A stretch of 64,000 bases of DNA from Kitasatospora azatica KCTC 9699. Lineage in GTDB: Bacteria; Actinomycetota; Actinomycetes; Streptomycetales; Streptomycetaceae. The position numbers and the translations under genes were made by a program. Shown one piece after another: positions 23,589-32,149 of this stretch. The stretch is from positions 124,001-188,000 of the forward strand of contig NZ_JQMO01000002.1 of NCBI RefSeq assembly GCF_000744785.1, read 5' to 3'. The notes below the pieces were generated by a model. It was not told the origin of the DNA, made no database searches, and saw only the letters and a program-made list of their open reading frames with translations. Positions within the stretch are counted from its first letter, which is position 1. Each line of letters begins with the position of its first letter.

Positions 23589-24043
23589 CGCTTCGGCCCT
23601 TCGCGGTCCTGGCTTTCGAGCTCCGCCAGATGCTTCAGTGCCGGAAGGGCCGCCACCAGCGCCTCGACCTCGTCGCCGGCGAGCTCGCCGATCAACCGCT
23701 CGAACGCGTGGACGCCCGCCTGGCGTCGCGTCCGGACGTACGAGGCGCCGGCCTCGGTCAGGCACACCAGCGTGACCCGCTTGTCGGACGGATCGCCCCG
23801 CCGCTCGACCAGCCCGGTTTCCTCCATCACCCGGACCAGGGCGGTCATCGCGGGCTGCGTGACGCCCTCGACCGCGGCCAGATCGGTGATCCGTCGCGGG
23901 CCGGTCTTGTCCAGGGTGGCCAGGGTGGCGGCGGACGTCAGGCTCATGTCGCGGGGAAGGCGTCTCGCGGCCCTGGTGGCCAGGCCGTAGAGGGCTGCCC
24001 CGATGGCGGCGGACGCGCCAGGAGCGGTGTCTTGACGACTCAT
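23585..24043 (-). CDS. MarR-family transcriptional regulator
   Basis: The 152-residue protein has a winged-helix core: the recognition region ITDLAAVEGVTQPAMTALVR and the wing LVERRGDPSDKRVTLVCLT, with the DxR signature of MarR proteins. Such proteins are dimeric repressors that release DNA on binding a phenolic or drug-like ligand. It is first in the unit with the exporter and the DUF1330 gene. The nearly palindromic AT-rich site 21 bp upstream of its start is the probable autoregulatory operator. Confidence 0.9.
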   Translation of the reverse strand: MSRQDTAPGASAAIGAALYGLATRAARRLPRDMSLTSAATLATLDKTGPRRITDLAAVEGVTQPAMTALVRVMEETGLVERRGDPSDKRVTLVCLTEAGASYVRTRRQAGVHAFERLIGELAGDEVEALVAALPALKHLAELESQDREGPKR

Positions 24044-24063
24044 GCTCGAAGCATAGCACTTTT

Positions 24064-24084
24064 ATATTCATAGTTTATGGATAT
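24064..24084. promoter_or_regulatory. Putative MarR operator
   Basis: ATATTCAT (24064-24071) and ATGGATAT (24077-24084) form an inverted repeat with 7 of 8 matching pairs around AGTTT. The site is unusually AT-rich for this DNA and lies just upstream of the marR start, where it would overlap the promoter. Confidence 0.6.
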
Positions 24085-24102
24085 GGTCGACTGTCGCGGA
24101 GG

Positions 24103-24211
24103 GCCTCTTCGGCAGAGGTGGAACCGCCGACTCGAAGTGGCCACCTACCCCGAAGTCATCGTGCTCACCGGCCTGTTCACCTCCCCACACCGGCGCGACC
24201 ACCCCCAACTG
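24103..24211 (+). repeat. Direct repeat, right copy, flanking the MarR-MFS cassette
   Basis: Nearly identical to 21519-21686 once the 57-bp internal block of that copy is removed. It begins with GCCTCTTCGGCAGAGG in both places and ends with CCCCCAACTG. After position 24211 the two flanks diverge. Confidence 0.88.
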
Positions 24212-24298
24212 TTCCACCCGCCGCCCCGCGAACCGCACCGTCGGCTACCGACGTGCATACTTGCCGGACGATCAGAAGGACGTAGAGGTGATGACGCG

Positions 24299-24526
24299 GT
24301 GAAGCTGGCTGAGGCGCTCGCGCAGCGCGCGGCTGCGGTGCGGCGGGTGGAGCAGTTGCGGGCGCGCGTCGTCGGCAGCGCCCGCTACCAGGAGGGTGAG
24401 GAACTCCTCTCCGCCCTGCCGGTCGCCGAGCTCCGCGCCCAGGCGGACCTCCTGGCCAAGGAGATCCGCGAGGTGGACACCCTGATCCAGCGCACCAACT
24501 GGGAGATCGACCTGATCGAGGACTGA
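24299..24526 (+). CDS. DIP1984-family protein with large in-frame deletion
   Basis: The 75-residue frame starts with the family N-terminus (KLAEALAQRAAAVRR and ARVVGSARYQEGEE) and jumps straight to the family C-terminus (LPVAELRAQADLLAKEIREV then NWEIDLIED). DIP1984 proteins are usually about 150 residues, so the middle half is gone without loss of frame. The product could still be made as a short helical protein. The start is GTG 24299. The function of the family is unknown. Confidence 0.7.
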   Translation: MKLAEALAQRAAAVRRVEQLRARVVGSARYQEGEELLSALPVAELRAQADLLAKEIREVDTLIQRTNWEIDLIED

Positions 24527-25044
24527 CCCCACAAGCTGGGTGTGGGAAGCAGGTAGTCGCCACGGAGGCGTGCACACACCGCGGGCCGGCGGTTTATCCG
24601 GCCCTTGGCGCGTGAAGAGCAACGCAGGGGTTCGATTCCTCACCAACAATGCAGCTCAGCATCGCGTACAGGTGACAGAGCACACCACACAGCTCACCAC
24701 CATGTGCAGATCCGGACGACGAGGGCGGGAACGGGGCGCCCCACACCCGGTGCGAGGGCCGTGCATACAACCACGGCCCTCGCACCAACTCCACCCCCGA
24801 GCCACTCAAGAGGCGTCGTCAGGGTCCGTTGGGGCTCGCAGAGAATCAACATGCGGCCGCGGACCCGTGGCAACTGATCGACAGCAGGGCCAGGATGGCG
24901 GTGTCAACAGCCACTCAGGTCGACCTCGGCTTACCGTCCTTCTCTGACATCACTGGACGTCACGTCACCACCGAACGCGAGGCTGCTGCCCAACCCACGT
25001 CCCAGGGCCCGTAATGTCGGGGGTTCCAGATCACGGAGGGCTTG
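24527..25044. other. Intergenic stretch with a strong hairpin
   Basis: About 500 bp without a recognised gene. It holds the hairpin at 24749-24786 and a short tRNA T-arm-like string GGGGTTCGATTCCTC near 24627, which lacks the rest of a tRNA. The last 60 bp should carry the promoter of the following gene. Confidence 0.4.
24749..24786. terminator. Perfect 15-bp hairpin
   Basis: Arms 24749-24763 and 24772-24786 (GGTGCGAGGGCCGTG and its complement) enclose an eight-base loop. It could end transcription in either direction; no U-tract is present. The nearest upstream plus-strand gene ends 220 bp away. Confidence 0.6.
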
Positions 25045-25710
25045 ATGAGCGTTAGCGTTATAGACGCCTACCTGGGCGCCGCGGACAAGGCATTAGCACT
25101 GCTGGAGGCTCCGGAAGTTGCCACGGCTTGGGAGCGGCCCAGTGCATTGGCCAAGATGACGGTCGGCGGCCTGGCCGGCCACCTCGCCTATCAGATCCTG
25201 AGTGTCAGCCCTGCCCTGCAAGTGTGTGTCAACTCCGCCCTGCAGGAGTCCCCGCCCCAAGAGGCGCCGATTCCCCTGCTGGAACACTACGCCCGAGCTG
25301 CTTGGATCGATGCGCCGCTCGACGGGGAGGTCAACCTCGGCATTCGGGCGAAGGGCGAGGGCATCGCGTCCCAGGGGGCATCGTGGTTGGCAGAGCTTGC
25401 CCGCGCCTCGTTCGTTGAGCAGCGGACCAGGCTCACGGAGTGTTCGGGCGAGGAGGCCGTGTTCATGCCGCAGACGGGATGGGCGCTGCGTCTCGATGAC
25501 TTCCTGGTCACCCGGATGTTGGAGCTCGCTGTGCATATGGACGATCTCGCCGTCAGCGTGGGGCTGGCCGTCCAAGAACTCCCGGGGGACGTATTCGACC
25601 CGGTGCTTGTGCTGTTGGCCCGGCTCGCCGCCCGGCGGCACGGCCAAGCCGCGTTGCTGAGAGCGTTGACCCGAGTGGAGCGGGCTCCGACGGCGATCAA
25701 CGCGATCTGA
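25045..25710 (+). CDS. Mycothiol-dependent maleylpyruvate isomerase-like (DinB-fold) protein
   Basis: The 221-residue protein resembles the TIGR03083/MDMPI family, a four-helix DinB-like fold that binds metal and often uses mycothiol. The first metal region reads KMTVGGLAGHLAYQ, and the second RMLELAVHMDDLAVS. Its substrate is unknown; many Streptomyces paralogues exist. GGAGGG precedes the start; ATG 25045 is better spaced than the TTG at 25042. It stands alone. Confidence 0.78.
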   Translation: MSVSVIDAYLGAADKALALLEAPEVATAWERPSALAKMTVGGLAGHLAYQILSVSPALQVCVNSALQESPPQEAPIPLLEHYARAAWIDAPLDGEVNLGIRAKGEGIASQGASWLAELARASFVEQRTRLTECSGEEAVFMPQTGWALRLDDFLVTRMLELAVHMDDLAVSVGLAVQELPGDVFDPVLVLLARLAARRHGQAALLRALTRVERAPTAINAI

Positions 25711-25765
25711 CCCATCGCAGGTAGTCAGCCCGGACAAACAGCACGCGGTGCTGATCACTTCGTAG

Positions 25766-25987
25766 TTCAGCGAAGCCTGCATCCGCTGCCCAGTCCTGCG
25801 GCCCGACCCCGCGCAGATGCCCCGGCTGCAGGAGATCCACACCAACCTGCTCGACCGGCTCCGCGAGGCCGAGCCGCAGGGCCGGCTCGGCGAGGTCGCC
25901 GCGATCGACGCCGGCCTCGCCGCCGCCGAGCACAAGCTCGCCGCCATGCGCGACCTCGCTGCCATGCGCGACCTCGCCGCCCGCCAC
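25766..25987 (+). pseudogene. C-terminal remnant of a site-specific recombinase/transposase-like protein
   Basis: The frame reads ACIRCPVLRPDPAQMPRLQE and then DRLREAEPQGRLGEVAAID. This Cys-rich stretch followed by charged helices is what I remember from the C-terminal tails of actinobacterial phage-integrase-type proteins. There is no N-terminal part. A small internal duplication (AAMRDL twice) marks the end. It overlaps the regulatory gene on the other strand only at its tail. Confidence 0.42.
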
Positions 25988-25994
25988 AGGGGTG

Positions 25995-26750
25995 TCACGC
26001 AGGAGGAAGCGGCGGGACGTGGAGCCCGATCGCCTCGGCTGCAACGGTCATGGCGGCGTCGAAGTACCCGGGGTAGTCCGTGATCACCCCGTTCAGGTGA
26101 CCGAACAGCTCGAAGCTGATCGTGCCGATCAGGGCGATCCACAGGGTGAGCGACCGTTCCACCAGGTCCGCGTACGGCTCGGCCGGCGCCCCGCCCGCGC
26201 TGTCGAGCACCTTCTGGGCGACGAGTCTCGGCCCGGGGAGCGGCCGTGTGGGGGGTCGCAGGAGGCCCGAAGCGTGTGCCTCGACGACGAGTCCGGCCAT
26301 CAGCCGGGTGACCCGGGTGGCGGGGTCGACCGTGTCGGTGGGGGCCTGGTAGCCGGGGACGGGCGAGCCGTAGACCAGGGCGAACTCGTGCGGGTGGGCC
26401 AGGGCCCACTGGCGGACCGCCCGACACGCGGCAAGCCACCGGGCGCCCGGATCGGCGGGAGCGGCGGGAGCACCCGGATCGGCGGGAGCGGCGGAAGCCG
26501 CTCCCGACTCCGCCGCCGCTCCGACGGCGTTGAACGCGTCGATGATCAGCGCGGTGAGCAGTGCGTCCCGGCTGGGGAAGTAGCGGTACAGCGCCGAGGA
26601 GGCCAGGCCCAGGTCACGCGCCACCGCGCGGAGCGACAGCGCGGCTGCCCCGGTCTCGGCGAGCTGCCGCGTGGCGGCTTCCTTGATCGCGCGAGTGAGC
26701 TCGGCGCGGGCCAGTTGCCGCGCGGTCTGCGACGCCGTCATGCCGTCCAT
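25995..26750 (-). CDS. TetR/AcrR-family regulator
   Basis: A 251-residue TetR protein. The helix-turn-helix is LSLRAVARDLGLASSALYRY, followed by FPSRDALLTALI. The C-terminal part (WALAHPHEFALVYGSPVPGY) belongs to the group often listed as TetR_C_13/WHG. It is transcribed divergently from the epimerase gene, and GAGAGCA-type palindromes lie in the 119-bp gap, so it very likely represses that gene and itself. The linker after the DNA-binding domain contains a repeated Ala/Pro/Asp/Gly stretch. I chose ATG 26750; ATG 26741 is possible. Confidence 0.87.
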   Translation of the reverse strand: MDGMTASQTARQLARAELTRAIKEAATRQLAETGAAALSLRAVARDLGLASSALYRYFPSRDALLTALIIDAFNAVGAAAESGAASAAPADPGAPAAPADPGARWLAACRAVRQWALAHPHEFALVYGSPVPGYQAPTDTVDPATRVTRLMAGLVVEAHASGLLRPPTRPLPGPRLVAQKVLDSAGGAPAEPYADLVERSLTLWIALIGTISFELFGHLNGVITDYPGYFDAAMTVAAEAIGLHVPPLPPA

Positions 26751-26760
26751 TCTGTCATTC

Positions 26761-26847
26761 GAGAGCAGTGCACACAAGCGAGAGCACCGATCTTGACTTA
26801 CCTCCACCAATACGAGAACACTTATCCACGAAGAGAGCACTGCTCTC
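26761..26847. promoter_or_regulatory. Pair of TetR operator-like palindromes
   Basis: 26833-26847 is a perfect 15-bp odd palindrome, GAGAGCACTGCTCTC. 26761-26775, GAGAGCAGTGCACAC, matches it imperfectly. One site sits next to each divergent start. A TTGACT box at 26793 could be the -35 of the rightward promoter. Confidence 0.7.
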
Positions 26848-26869
26848 GAAACTCTCCAGGAGGACTCCC

Positions 26870-27790
26870 GTGGCACGGCACATCGTCATAGGCAAGGGCC
26901 CGGTCGGCGCCGCCACGGCGCGACTGCTCAACGAACAGGGGCACGAGGTCGTCGTCCTGAGCCGCACCGGCGGCGACGGGAGTACGGCGCTCGACGTCAC
27001 TGACACGGCGTCACTGCGGCAGGCAACCAAGGGCGCCGAGGTGATCTACAACTGTGCGAGCCCGCTGTACCACCGGTGGCCCACCGACTGGCCGCCGATC
27101 GCGAACGCCCTGCTCGACGCGGCCGAGTCCGCCGGCTCGGTGCTGGTGACGATGGGCAACCTGTACGGCTACGGCCCCGTCGACGCCCCCCTCACGGAGG
27201 ACCTGCCGCTCGCGGGCACCGGTACCAAGGCCCGGGTCCGCATCGGCATGTGGCGCGACGCGCTGGCCCGGCACGAGGCCGGCCGGATCCGCGTCGCGGA
27301 GGCACGGGCCTCGGACTTCTTCGGACCCGGCGTGACCGACGCCGGCCACCTCGCCCAGCGGATGATGCCGGCACTCCTGGCCGGCCGTGCAGTCCGGCTG
27401 ATCGGCAACCCGGACGCACCGCACAGCTTCACCTACATCCCCGATGTCGCCCGCGCGCTCGTACGGCTCGGCACCGACGAGCGAGCCTGGGGACGCGCCT
27501 GGCACGTTCCCACCGCCCCGCCGCTGTCGACCCGGGAGGCGGCCCGGCACCTGTGCCGGCTGGCGGGTCTGCCGCCGGCCAAGGTCAGCCGGATCCCCTG
27601 GTGGCCGCTCCACCTGGTCGGCCTGGTCAACCCCATGCTCGGGGAACTGCGGGAGGTGCAGTACCAGTTCGACCGGCCGTTCGTGCTCGACTCCCAGGCC
27701 TACACCGCGACCTTCGGCGAGGCGTCGACCCCGATCGACGAGGCGCTGGGGGCAACCGTCGAGTGGTGGCGGGCCAGGCTCAGTCGGTAG
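26870..27790 (+). CDS. NAD(P)-dependent epimerase/dehydratase-like protein
   Basis: The 306-residue protein is an extended short-chain reductase with the Rossmann motif GKGPVGAATARLL near the N-terminus. NLYGYG at about 110 replaces the usual YxxxK neighbourhood. SFTYIPDVARALVRL is the region that in the family closes over the cofactor. It may reduce or isomerise a sugar or small ketone, or work as an atypical NmrA-like protein; no substrate is indicated. GTG 26870 has AGGAGG upstream. It is divergent from the TetR gene and separated from it by its operators. Confidence 0.82.
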   Translation: MARHIVIGKGPVGAATARLLNEQGHEVVVLSRTGGDGSTALDVTDTASLRQATKGAEVIYNCASPLYHRWPTDWPPIANALLDAAESAGSVLVTMGNLYGYGPVDAPLTEDLPLAGTGTKARVRIGMWRDALARHEAGRIRVAEARASDFFGPGVTDAGHLAQRMMPALLAGRAVRLIGNPDAPHSFTYIPDVARALVRLGTDERAWGRAWHVPTAPPLSTREAARHLCRLAGLPPAKVSRIPWWPLHLVGLVNPMLGELREVQYQFDRPFVLDSQAYTATFGEASTPIDEALGATVEWWRARLSR

Positions 27791-27941
27791 CGCCGCCTGC
27801 CAGGCACCGGCCACCGGGCATCGGCCATCGGGCTGCGCAGATCCTGCGGCGAGTCGGGAGCGGGCCGAAGCCGCGTTCAGTGAATCAACTCCAAGCGCAG
27901 CGTGGCCTAGAGCACCGCGGTGCCGTCCACTCTCCGAGGAA

Positions 27942-28877
27942 ATGATGACGATCCGCCTCTGGCACCGCCCGCTGGTACTCCTCGCCGCCGCCATGACGGC
28001 CCTCGCCCTGGTCTGCGCCGTCGGCCTCGCGGTCGACGACCGGGTCCTGGTCGGGGCGCCGATCTGGCTGAAGCCCTTCAAGTTCTCCGTCTCCATCGCG
28101 ATCTACTCGGTGACCCTCGCGTGGATGCTGTCCCTGGGCCGCACGGCCCCCCGCTGGGTCTGGTGGCTCGGGACGACGATCGCCGCCGCCAACGTGATCG
28201 AGATGGTCGTCATCGTCGGCCAGGTACTGCGCGGCAGACAGAGCCACTTCAACGTCGCCACACCGCTGGACGCCGACCTCTGGTACGCGATGGCCACCTC
28301 GATCGTCACGTTGTGGCTGGCCAACCTCGCCATCGCGGCCAGGCTGTTTCGCGAGCGGACCGGGGACCGCGCGGCCACCTGGTCCGTCCGGCTCGGCCTA
28401 CTCCTCGCACTGGTGGGCATGGCACTCGGCTTCCTCATGACCAGCCCGACCCCTGCCCAACTCGACACCATGCGCAGCGGGGCCACCGTGGGCATCGTGG
28501 GGGCCCACAGCGTCGGCGTCGCCGACGACTCGCCCGGCATGGCGATCACCGGCTGGAGCAGCACCGGCGGCGACCTGCGCATCCCGCACTTCGTCGGCCT
28601 GCACGCGCTGCAGGCCATCCCGCTCTTCGCCTGGCTGCTGGTCGCGCTGTCCCGCCGGTTCCCGCGGTTGGGCGACGAGCGGACGCGCCTACGCCTGGTC
28701 CTGGTGGCGACCGGGACCTACGCGGGCGTGCTGGCGATCCTGACCTGGCAAGCGCTGCGCGGCCAGTCGCTCGTCCACCCCGACGGCGCGACCCTGACGG
28801 CCGTGGCCCTGCTGGCCGTTGGCGTGGCGGCGTCCGTTGTGACGGCCACCGGGACCCGCACGGCAGTGCCGGCGTGA
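27942..28877 (+). CDS. Multi-pass integral membrane protein
   Basis: A 310-311 residue protein with eight or nine hydrophobic segments, starting with LVLLAAAMTALALVCAVGLA. A recognisable stretch is IWLKPFKFSVSIAIYS near residue 45 and a hydrophilic loop near 195. I recall similar unnamed membrane proteins in actinobacteria but no function. It follows the epimerase by 151 bp on the same strand and may share its regulation. GAGGA precedes ATG 27942/27945; the second spacing is better. Confidence 0.75.
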   Translation: MMTIRLWHRPLVLLAAAMTALALVCAVGLAVDDRVLVGAPIWLKPFKFSVSIAIYSVTLAWMLSLGRTAPRWVWWLGTTIAAANVIEMVVIVGQVLRGRQSHFNVATPLDADLWYAMATSIVTLWLANLAIAARLFRERTGDRAATWSVRLGLLLALVGMALGFLMTSPTPAQLDTMRSGATVGIVGAHSVGVADDSPGMAITGWSSTGGDLRIPHFVGLHALQAIPLFAWLLVALSRRFPRLGDERTRLRLVLVATGTYAGVLAILTWQALRGQSLVHPDGATLTAVALLAVGVAASVVTATGTRTAVPA

Positions 28878-29272
28878 CCGGCCGCCCCGTCGAGCCGACC
28901 GTTCCCGCCCGCAGGACCTGACCAGGTCACGGACGTCGGCGGCGATGCTTCGTGATCTCCGTGCAGCTCTTTTTGATCTTGCTCGGGCAACGGACCGTCT
29001 ATGCGAGACCAGACCGTCCATGAACGGCCTGGAACGTTCCCGCCGCGGTGAACGCGTTGGTGATCGGCGCGATGAGCGAGGCGAAGCGGCGGGCACCCGC
29101 GGTGCCGATCAGCGCCCATAGCGCGACGCAGTGCTCGTCCGTTTCCACCTCGATGCGCTCGTGCCTGGCCAGCCCGGCCGGGGCTGGGGAGCGGGGCGCG
29201 CCGGGCTCAACGACTGCGGCGGGCTTGCGTGATGGCTGCCCCTGGCGGCGGGTGGGGCGGCATGATCGGGGG
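28878..29272. other. Intergenic stretch, possible coding remnant on minus strand
   Basis: About 395 bp. The minus strand between 29000 and 29170 spells VETDEHCVALWALIGTAGAR and FASLIAPITNAFTAAGTF, which looks protein-like, but it has no start and no family I know. It may be the tail of a lost gene. Confidence 0.3.
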
Positions 29273-30211
29273 ATGACTGATGACGATCTCCCCCTCGGCA
29301 CGGACCCCGCACGCGGTGTCGTGCCGTCCGTGCTGCAACTCGCCGCGCCCCGGGTGCGCACGGTTGACGACCACATGTTCCGGCCGTCCGGTGACAGGTC
29401 GTCGGCGTCGTTCCGGCTGCAGTTGTTCACCGCAGAGGGTCAGCGACCGGTGGCGGTGGCCTCGCAGACCATGCACGAAGGCATGAGTCTGACCAACGCG
29501 GCGGAGGTGTACGCCTCCGCGGTGTGGGAACGGCACTGCCCGAACGAGGAGTTCCCGCCGCTGTGGGTGCAGCGGCATCTGCACGACAGCGAGTTCGGGA
29601 TGAAGGACCGGTTCGAGCTGGTCACCTTCGGCGAGGTCGAGCCGTACCGGCTGAGCTCGCCGACGTGGCGGACCATCTCACCCGAGCAGTTGGCGAAGCT
29701 GGTCGGCGGCCCGGTCGCCGAGGACCGGGGAGCCGGGTACGTGCCGCGCGAGCCGCTCCCGGAGCCCGAGTCGCAGTTCGAGGTGATGGCGGTATGGCGG
29801 TTGTCCAGCCCCAACCCGTTCCGGGCGCCCGAGTGCATGCCGGCGGGCACGCCGTGGTGGCGGCGCTGGTGGCGCCAGGCCGTGCCGTGGCGCGGCGTCC
29901 GTGACTGCTGCTGGTACCACCGCGGCGACTGGCACACCGTCAACCGCATGGCTATCGCGATCCTCGCCCAAGGAACCGAGGCGGCCATCGCAGCCGAGGA
30001 CATGGCCGGCTTCGCCGACGAGCGCGCCGCCGCGGCCGGCGCGGACGACTGGCAGCGGGAAGCGCTGCGCTCACTGTTCAGCCTGGCCGTGGCCATCCAG
30101 CCGAGCGAGGGTGTCGGCTACGTCAACGGGCAGCACCGTGCGCAGGCGATGATGGACGCGGGGGTCCGCCGCACGGTCGTCGTCCGCGACGTGTGGCCGG
30201 CGGAGTCCTGA
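29273..30211 (+). CDS. Hypothetical protein with a ParB-like NGQHR motif
   Basis: A 312-residue protein. Most of it has no family I recognise. The C-terminal part reads GVGYVNGQHRAQAMMDAGVR, which resembles the phosphate-binding (D/N)GQHR motif of ParB/Srx-fold and DGQHR-type proteins, normally followed by an Ala-rich helix as here. The middle has a Trp/Arg-rich patch near residues 195-225. This motif alone does not prove nucleotide binding. ATG 29273 follows CGGGGG. It is flanked by decayed sequence on both sides. Confidence 0.6.
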   Translation: MTDDDLPLGTDPARGVVPSVLQLAAPRVRTVDDHMFRPSGDRSSASFRLQLFTAEGQRPVAVASQTMHEGMSLTNAAEVYASAVWERHCPNEEFPPLWVQRHLHDSEFGMKDRFELVTFGEVEPYRLSSPTWRTISPEQLAKLVGGPVAEDRGAGYVPREPLPEPESQFEVMAVWRLSSPNPFRAPECMPAGTPWWRRWWRQAVPWRGVRDCCWYHRGDWHTVNRMAIAILAQGTEAAIAAEDMAGFADERAAAAGADDWQREALRSLFSLAVAIQPSEGVGYVNGQHRAQAMMDAGVRRTVVVRDVWPAES

Positions 30212-31334
30212 AAGCCGCAGCCGCGTTCGCCGTACTCGAGTAGCGGCAGTCCCTCGATCAGCACTGCGCCCAGCGCGTCGGTGACCGCCTGGTGGCGGCC
30301 CTCGAGGGCGGCGTGGATCCGCAGGCCGCGCTTGGACGTGCGCCGGTCGGGAACCTCCTCGCCCGACCGGGCGCGGTCCAGCAGGAGTGCCATCCGTTCA
30401 GGAGTGCCATCCGTTCGGCCACCGTCTCCCGGCAGGCGGCCAGCGCGGTTCCTGCCCGTCCGTCACGGCGGTGCGCTCCCCTCGCTCCGGCGGCCGGACG
30501 GACGGGTCGTCATGTCCGGTTCATCACCTCGGATATGGCGATTCTCCGCCGCCACCGGGCCTTGAGTGCCCATCCCGGTGACTCACCTCGCCGCGAGCAG
30601 GGGGGCGCCGAGCCCGCGCAGCAGCGTGTCGACCACCACGTCGGCGGCCTGTGCGGGACTGAGGTCGGGCAGGCGCGTGGAGCACTGGACCGGCGGGCGA
30701 GGCAACGACGGACGGCGGCGGCCTGGTGTCGCTGCTGGGCCGGACTGTCCTCCGGGAGCCGCTCGGGCTGGTGGTGATCACGCCTATCGTCTGCAGATGG
30801 TGCGACTGGGACCAGTTCGAAGTGACCGCAGGCGAGTGCTTCTGCGAGGGCTGCTGCCTGCCGAACGACATAGTGGACGGAGATGTCTACCCGAGCGGAA
30901 CCCCCGGGAACTCACGCCGTCCGCCTCTCCACTGCCCTGGCTGAGTGAGGTCCTCCGCAAATCAGCTGACCCGGTATGCCCCGCCGGACACGACGTGCTT
31001 CACGTGTCGGTCGCTTCTGTCCTTGCCGCGGACGGCCGGGTTTGCCGCCTGTCGGTCGGCCTGCAGTGTCCGGTTGACGGAGCACTGTGCCTCTACCCCC
31101 CGACAACGTGGACGTGGCGTCGAGCAGGACCTGACACCGACCTCGCCCGGCGAATCGGTCCAGGCGTGCTTGGTCAAAGTGCCTGGTGCGACCGTCCCCT
31201 AGGCTGGTGCACGCGGTCTACTGACTTCGGCTTGTCAGGGTGACGGTGGGTGTCGAGGGTCCGGCTGGTGCCGGCGATGAAGCCGTCGAGGGTGTCGGTG
31301 CTCATGCGCCCCGTCGCCCACAGCGCGATCGAGA
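30212..31334. other. Mosaic of gene remnants
   Basis: More than 1.1 kb without an intact gene. Fragments can be read: on the minus strand 30583-30680 ends with LSPAQAADVVVDTLLRGLGA, the C-terminus of a TetR-type regulator. Minus 30220-30393 has an unidentified helical stretch. Plus 30726-30944 has a Cys-rich stretch (VCRWCDW and CFCEGCC). None has a reliable start. The region looks like repeated deletion joining. Confidence 0.4.
30583..30680 (-). pseudogene. C-terminal remnant of a TetR-family regulator
   Basis: The last 30 codons read LPDLSPAQAADVVVDTLLRG and end LGAPLLAAR, the hydrophobic last helix typical of TetR proteins. Upstream of about 30680 the similarity ends abruptly, so only the tail survives. 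Confidence 0.4.
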
Positions 31335-32033
31335 TCAGTTGACCTGGCCGGCGGGCCGCATAACGAGGTGGTTGATGTCCACGCCTTCGGGTTGATTGAC
31401 GGCGAACAGGATCGCCTCGGCGATCTGCTCGGCGGTCAGCGTCGGCGCCTCTGCGGGTGATCCGCCGCGCTCGTCCCAGAATGGGGTGTCCACAACCCCT
31501 GGGGCGACAAGAGTGACGCCGACACGGTCCTTGGCCACCAGGAGTCGGACGTTCTCGGCCAGGGCGTGCGCGGCCCACTTGGTGACGGAGTACAGGTTGC
31601 CGGGCGTGTTCCTGGTACCCGCGACCGAACCGACGATCACGATCCGGCCCTTGGACTTCCTCAGGTGTGGCAGTGCCTCGCGTACCAGCAGAGCCGGGCC
31701 GAGGATGTTGGTGAGAACCATGGCACGCATGGCCGCAGGGTCGTGGTCCTCCAGCGTGCCGGGCAGGGAGAACCCGGCGTTCGCGATCACCGTGTCCAAT
31801 CCGCCCCACAAGCCCACGACTTGACGCACGGCAGCGGCGACATGGCGCTCGTCACTGGCGTCACCGGTGATGGTCAGCAGCCGCTCGCCCGCTCCGGTGG
31901 AGGTGGCGAACGCGGCCAGGCGATCGGCATCGCGGCCGGTGATCGCCACGCGGTGGCCTTGCTTGAGCAGGACACGGGCAGTGGCCGCACCGATCCCGCT
32001 CGAACCGCCGGTGATCAACGTGACGGGTTCCAT
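31335..32033 (-). CDS. Short-chain dehydrogenase/reductase (SDR)
   Basis: A 232-residue classical SDR. Cofactor motif TGGSSGIG (residues 8-15), structural NAG (about 84), Ser in VGSVAGT and the catalytic YSVTK. These enzymes oxidise or reduce alcohols and ketones with NAD(P)(H). The Arg residues after the second strand (TGRDADRL) suggest NADP(H). The substrate is unknown. ATG 32033 has a weak upstream purine stretch. A 21-bp palindrome 96 bp upstream is the likely operator of a regulator that is no longer encoded next door. Confidence 0.88.
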   Translation of the reverse strand: MEPVTLITGGSSGIGAATARVLLKQGHRVAITGRDADRLAAFATSTGAGERLLTITGDASDERHVAAAVRQVVGLWGGLDTVIANAGFSLPGTLEDHDPAAMRAMVLTNILGPALLVREALPHLRKSKGRIVIVGSVAGTRNTPGNLYSVTKWAAHALAENVRLLVAKDRVGVTLVAPGVVDTPFWDERGGSPAEAPTLTAEQIAEAILFAVNQPEGVDINHLVMRPAGQVN

Positions 32034-32128
32034 GGCACAGCCTCCTTGGTGACGGCGGTATCGGCGATGCGCCGGGCTTCAGGTGTCGGTGAACACTGAG
32101 TTGGCGGACGCAGGCTACCCGATAATCA

Positions 32129-32149
32129 TGATGTTGTGACGCAACATCA
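32129..32149. promoter_or_regulatory. 21-bp palindromic operator upstream of the SDR gene
   Basis: TGATGTTG and CAACATCA pair perfectly over eight bases around TGACG. This form suits a dimeric helix-turn-helix repressor. It lies between the SDR start and the remains of a divergent gene beginning at GTG 32136. Confidence 0.65.

Noticed and set aside
24620..24660. GGGGTTCGATTCCTC, resembling a tRNA T-arm.
   Set aside because: No acceptor, D- or anticodon arm can be built around it; treated as chance or a tiny relic.
28999..29430. Minus-strand frame with a protein-like tail (ALWALIGTAGARRFASLIAP).
   Set aside because: Its first half overlaps the start of the NGQHR protein gene and no start or family is evident; kept only as a possible remnant.
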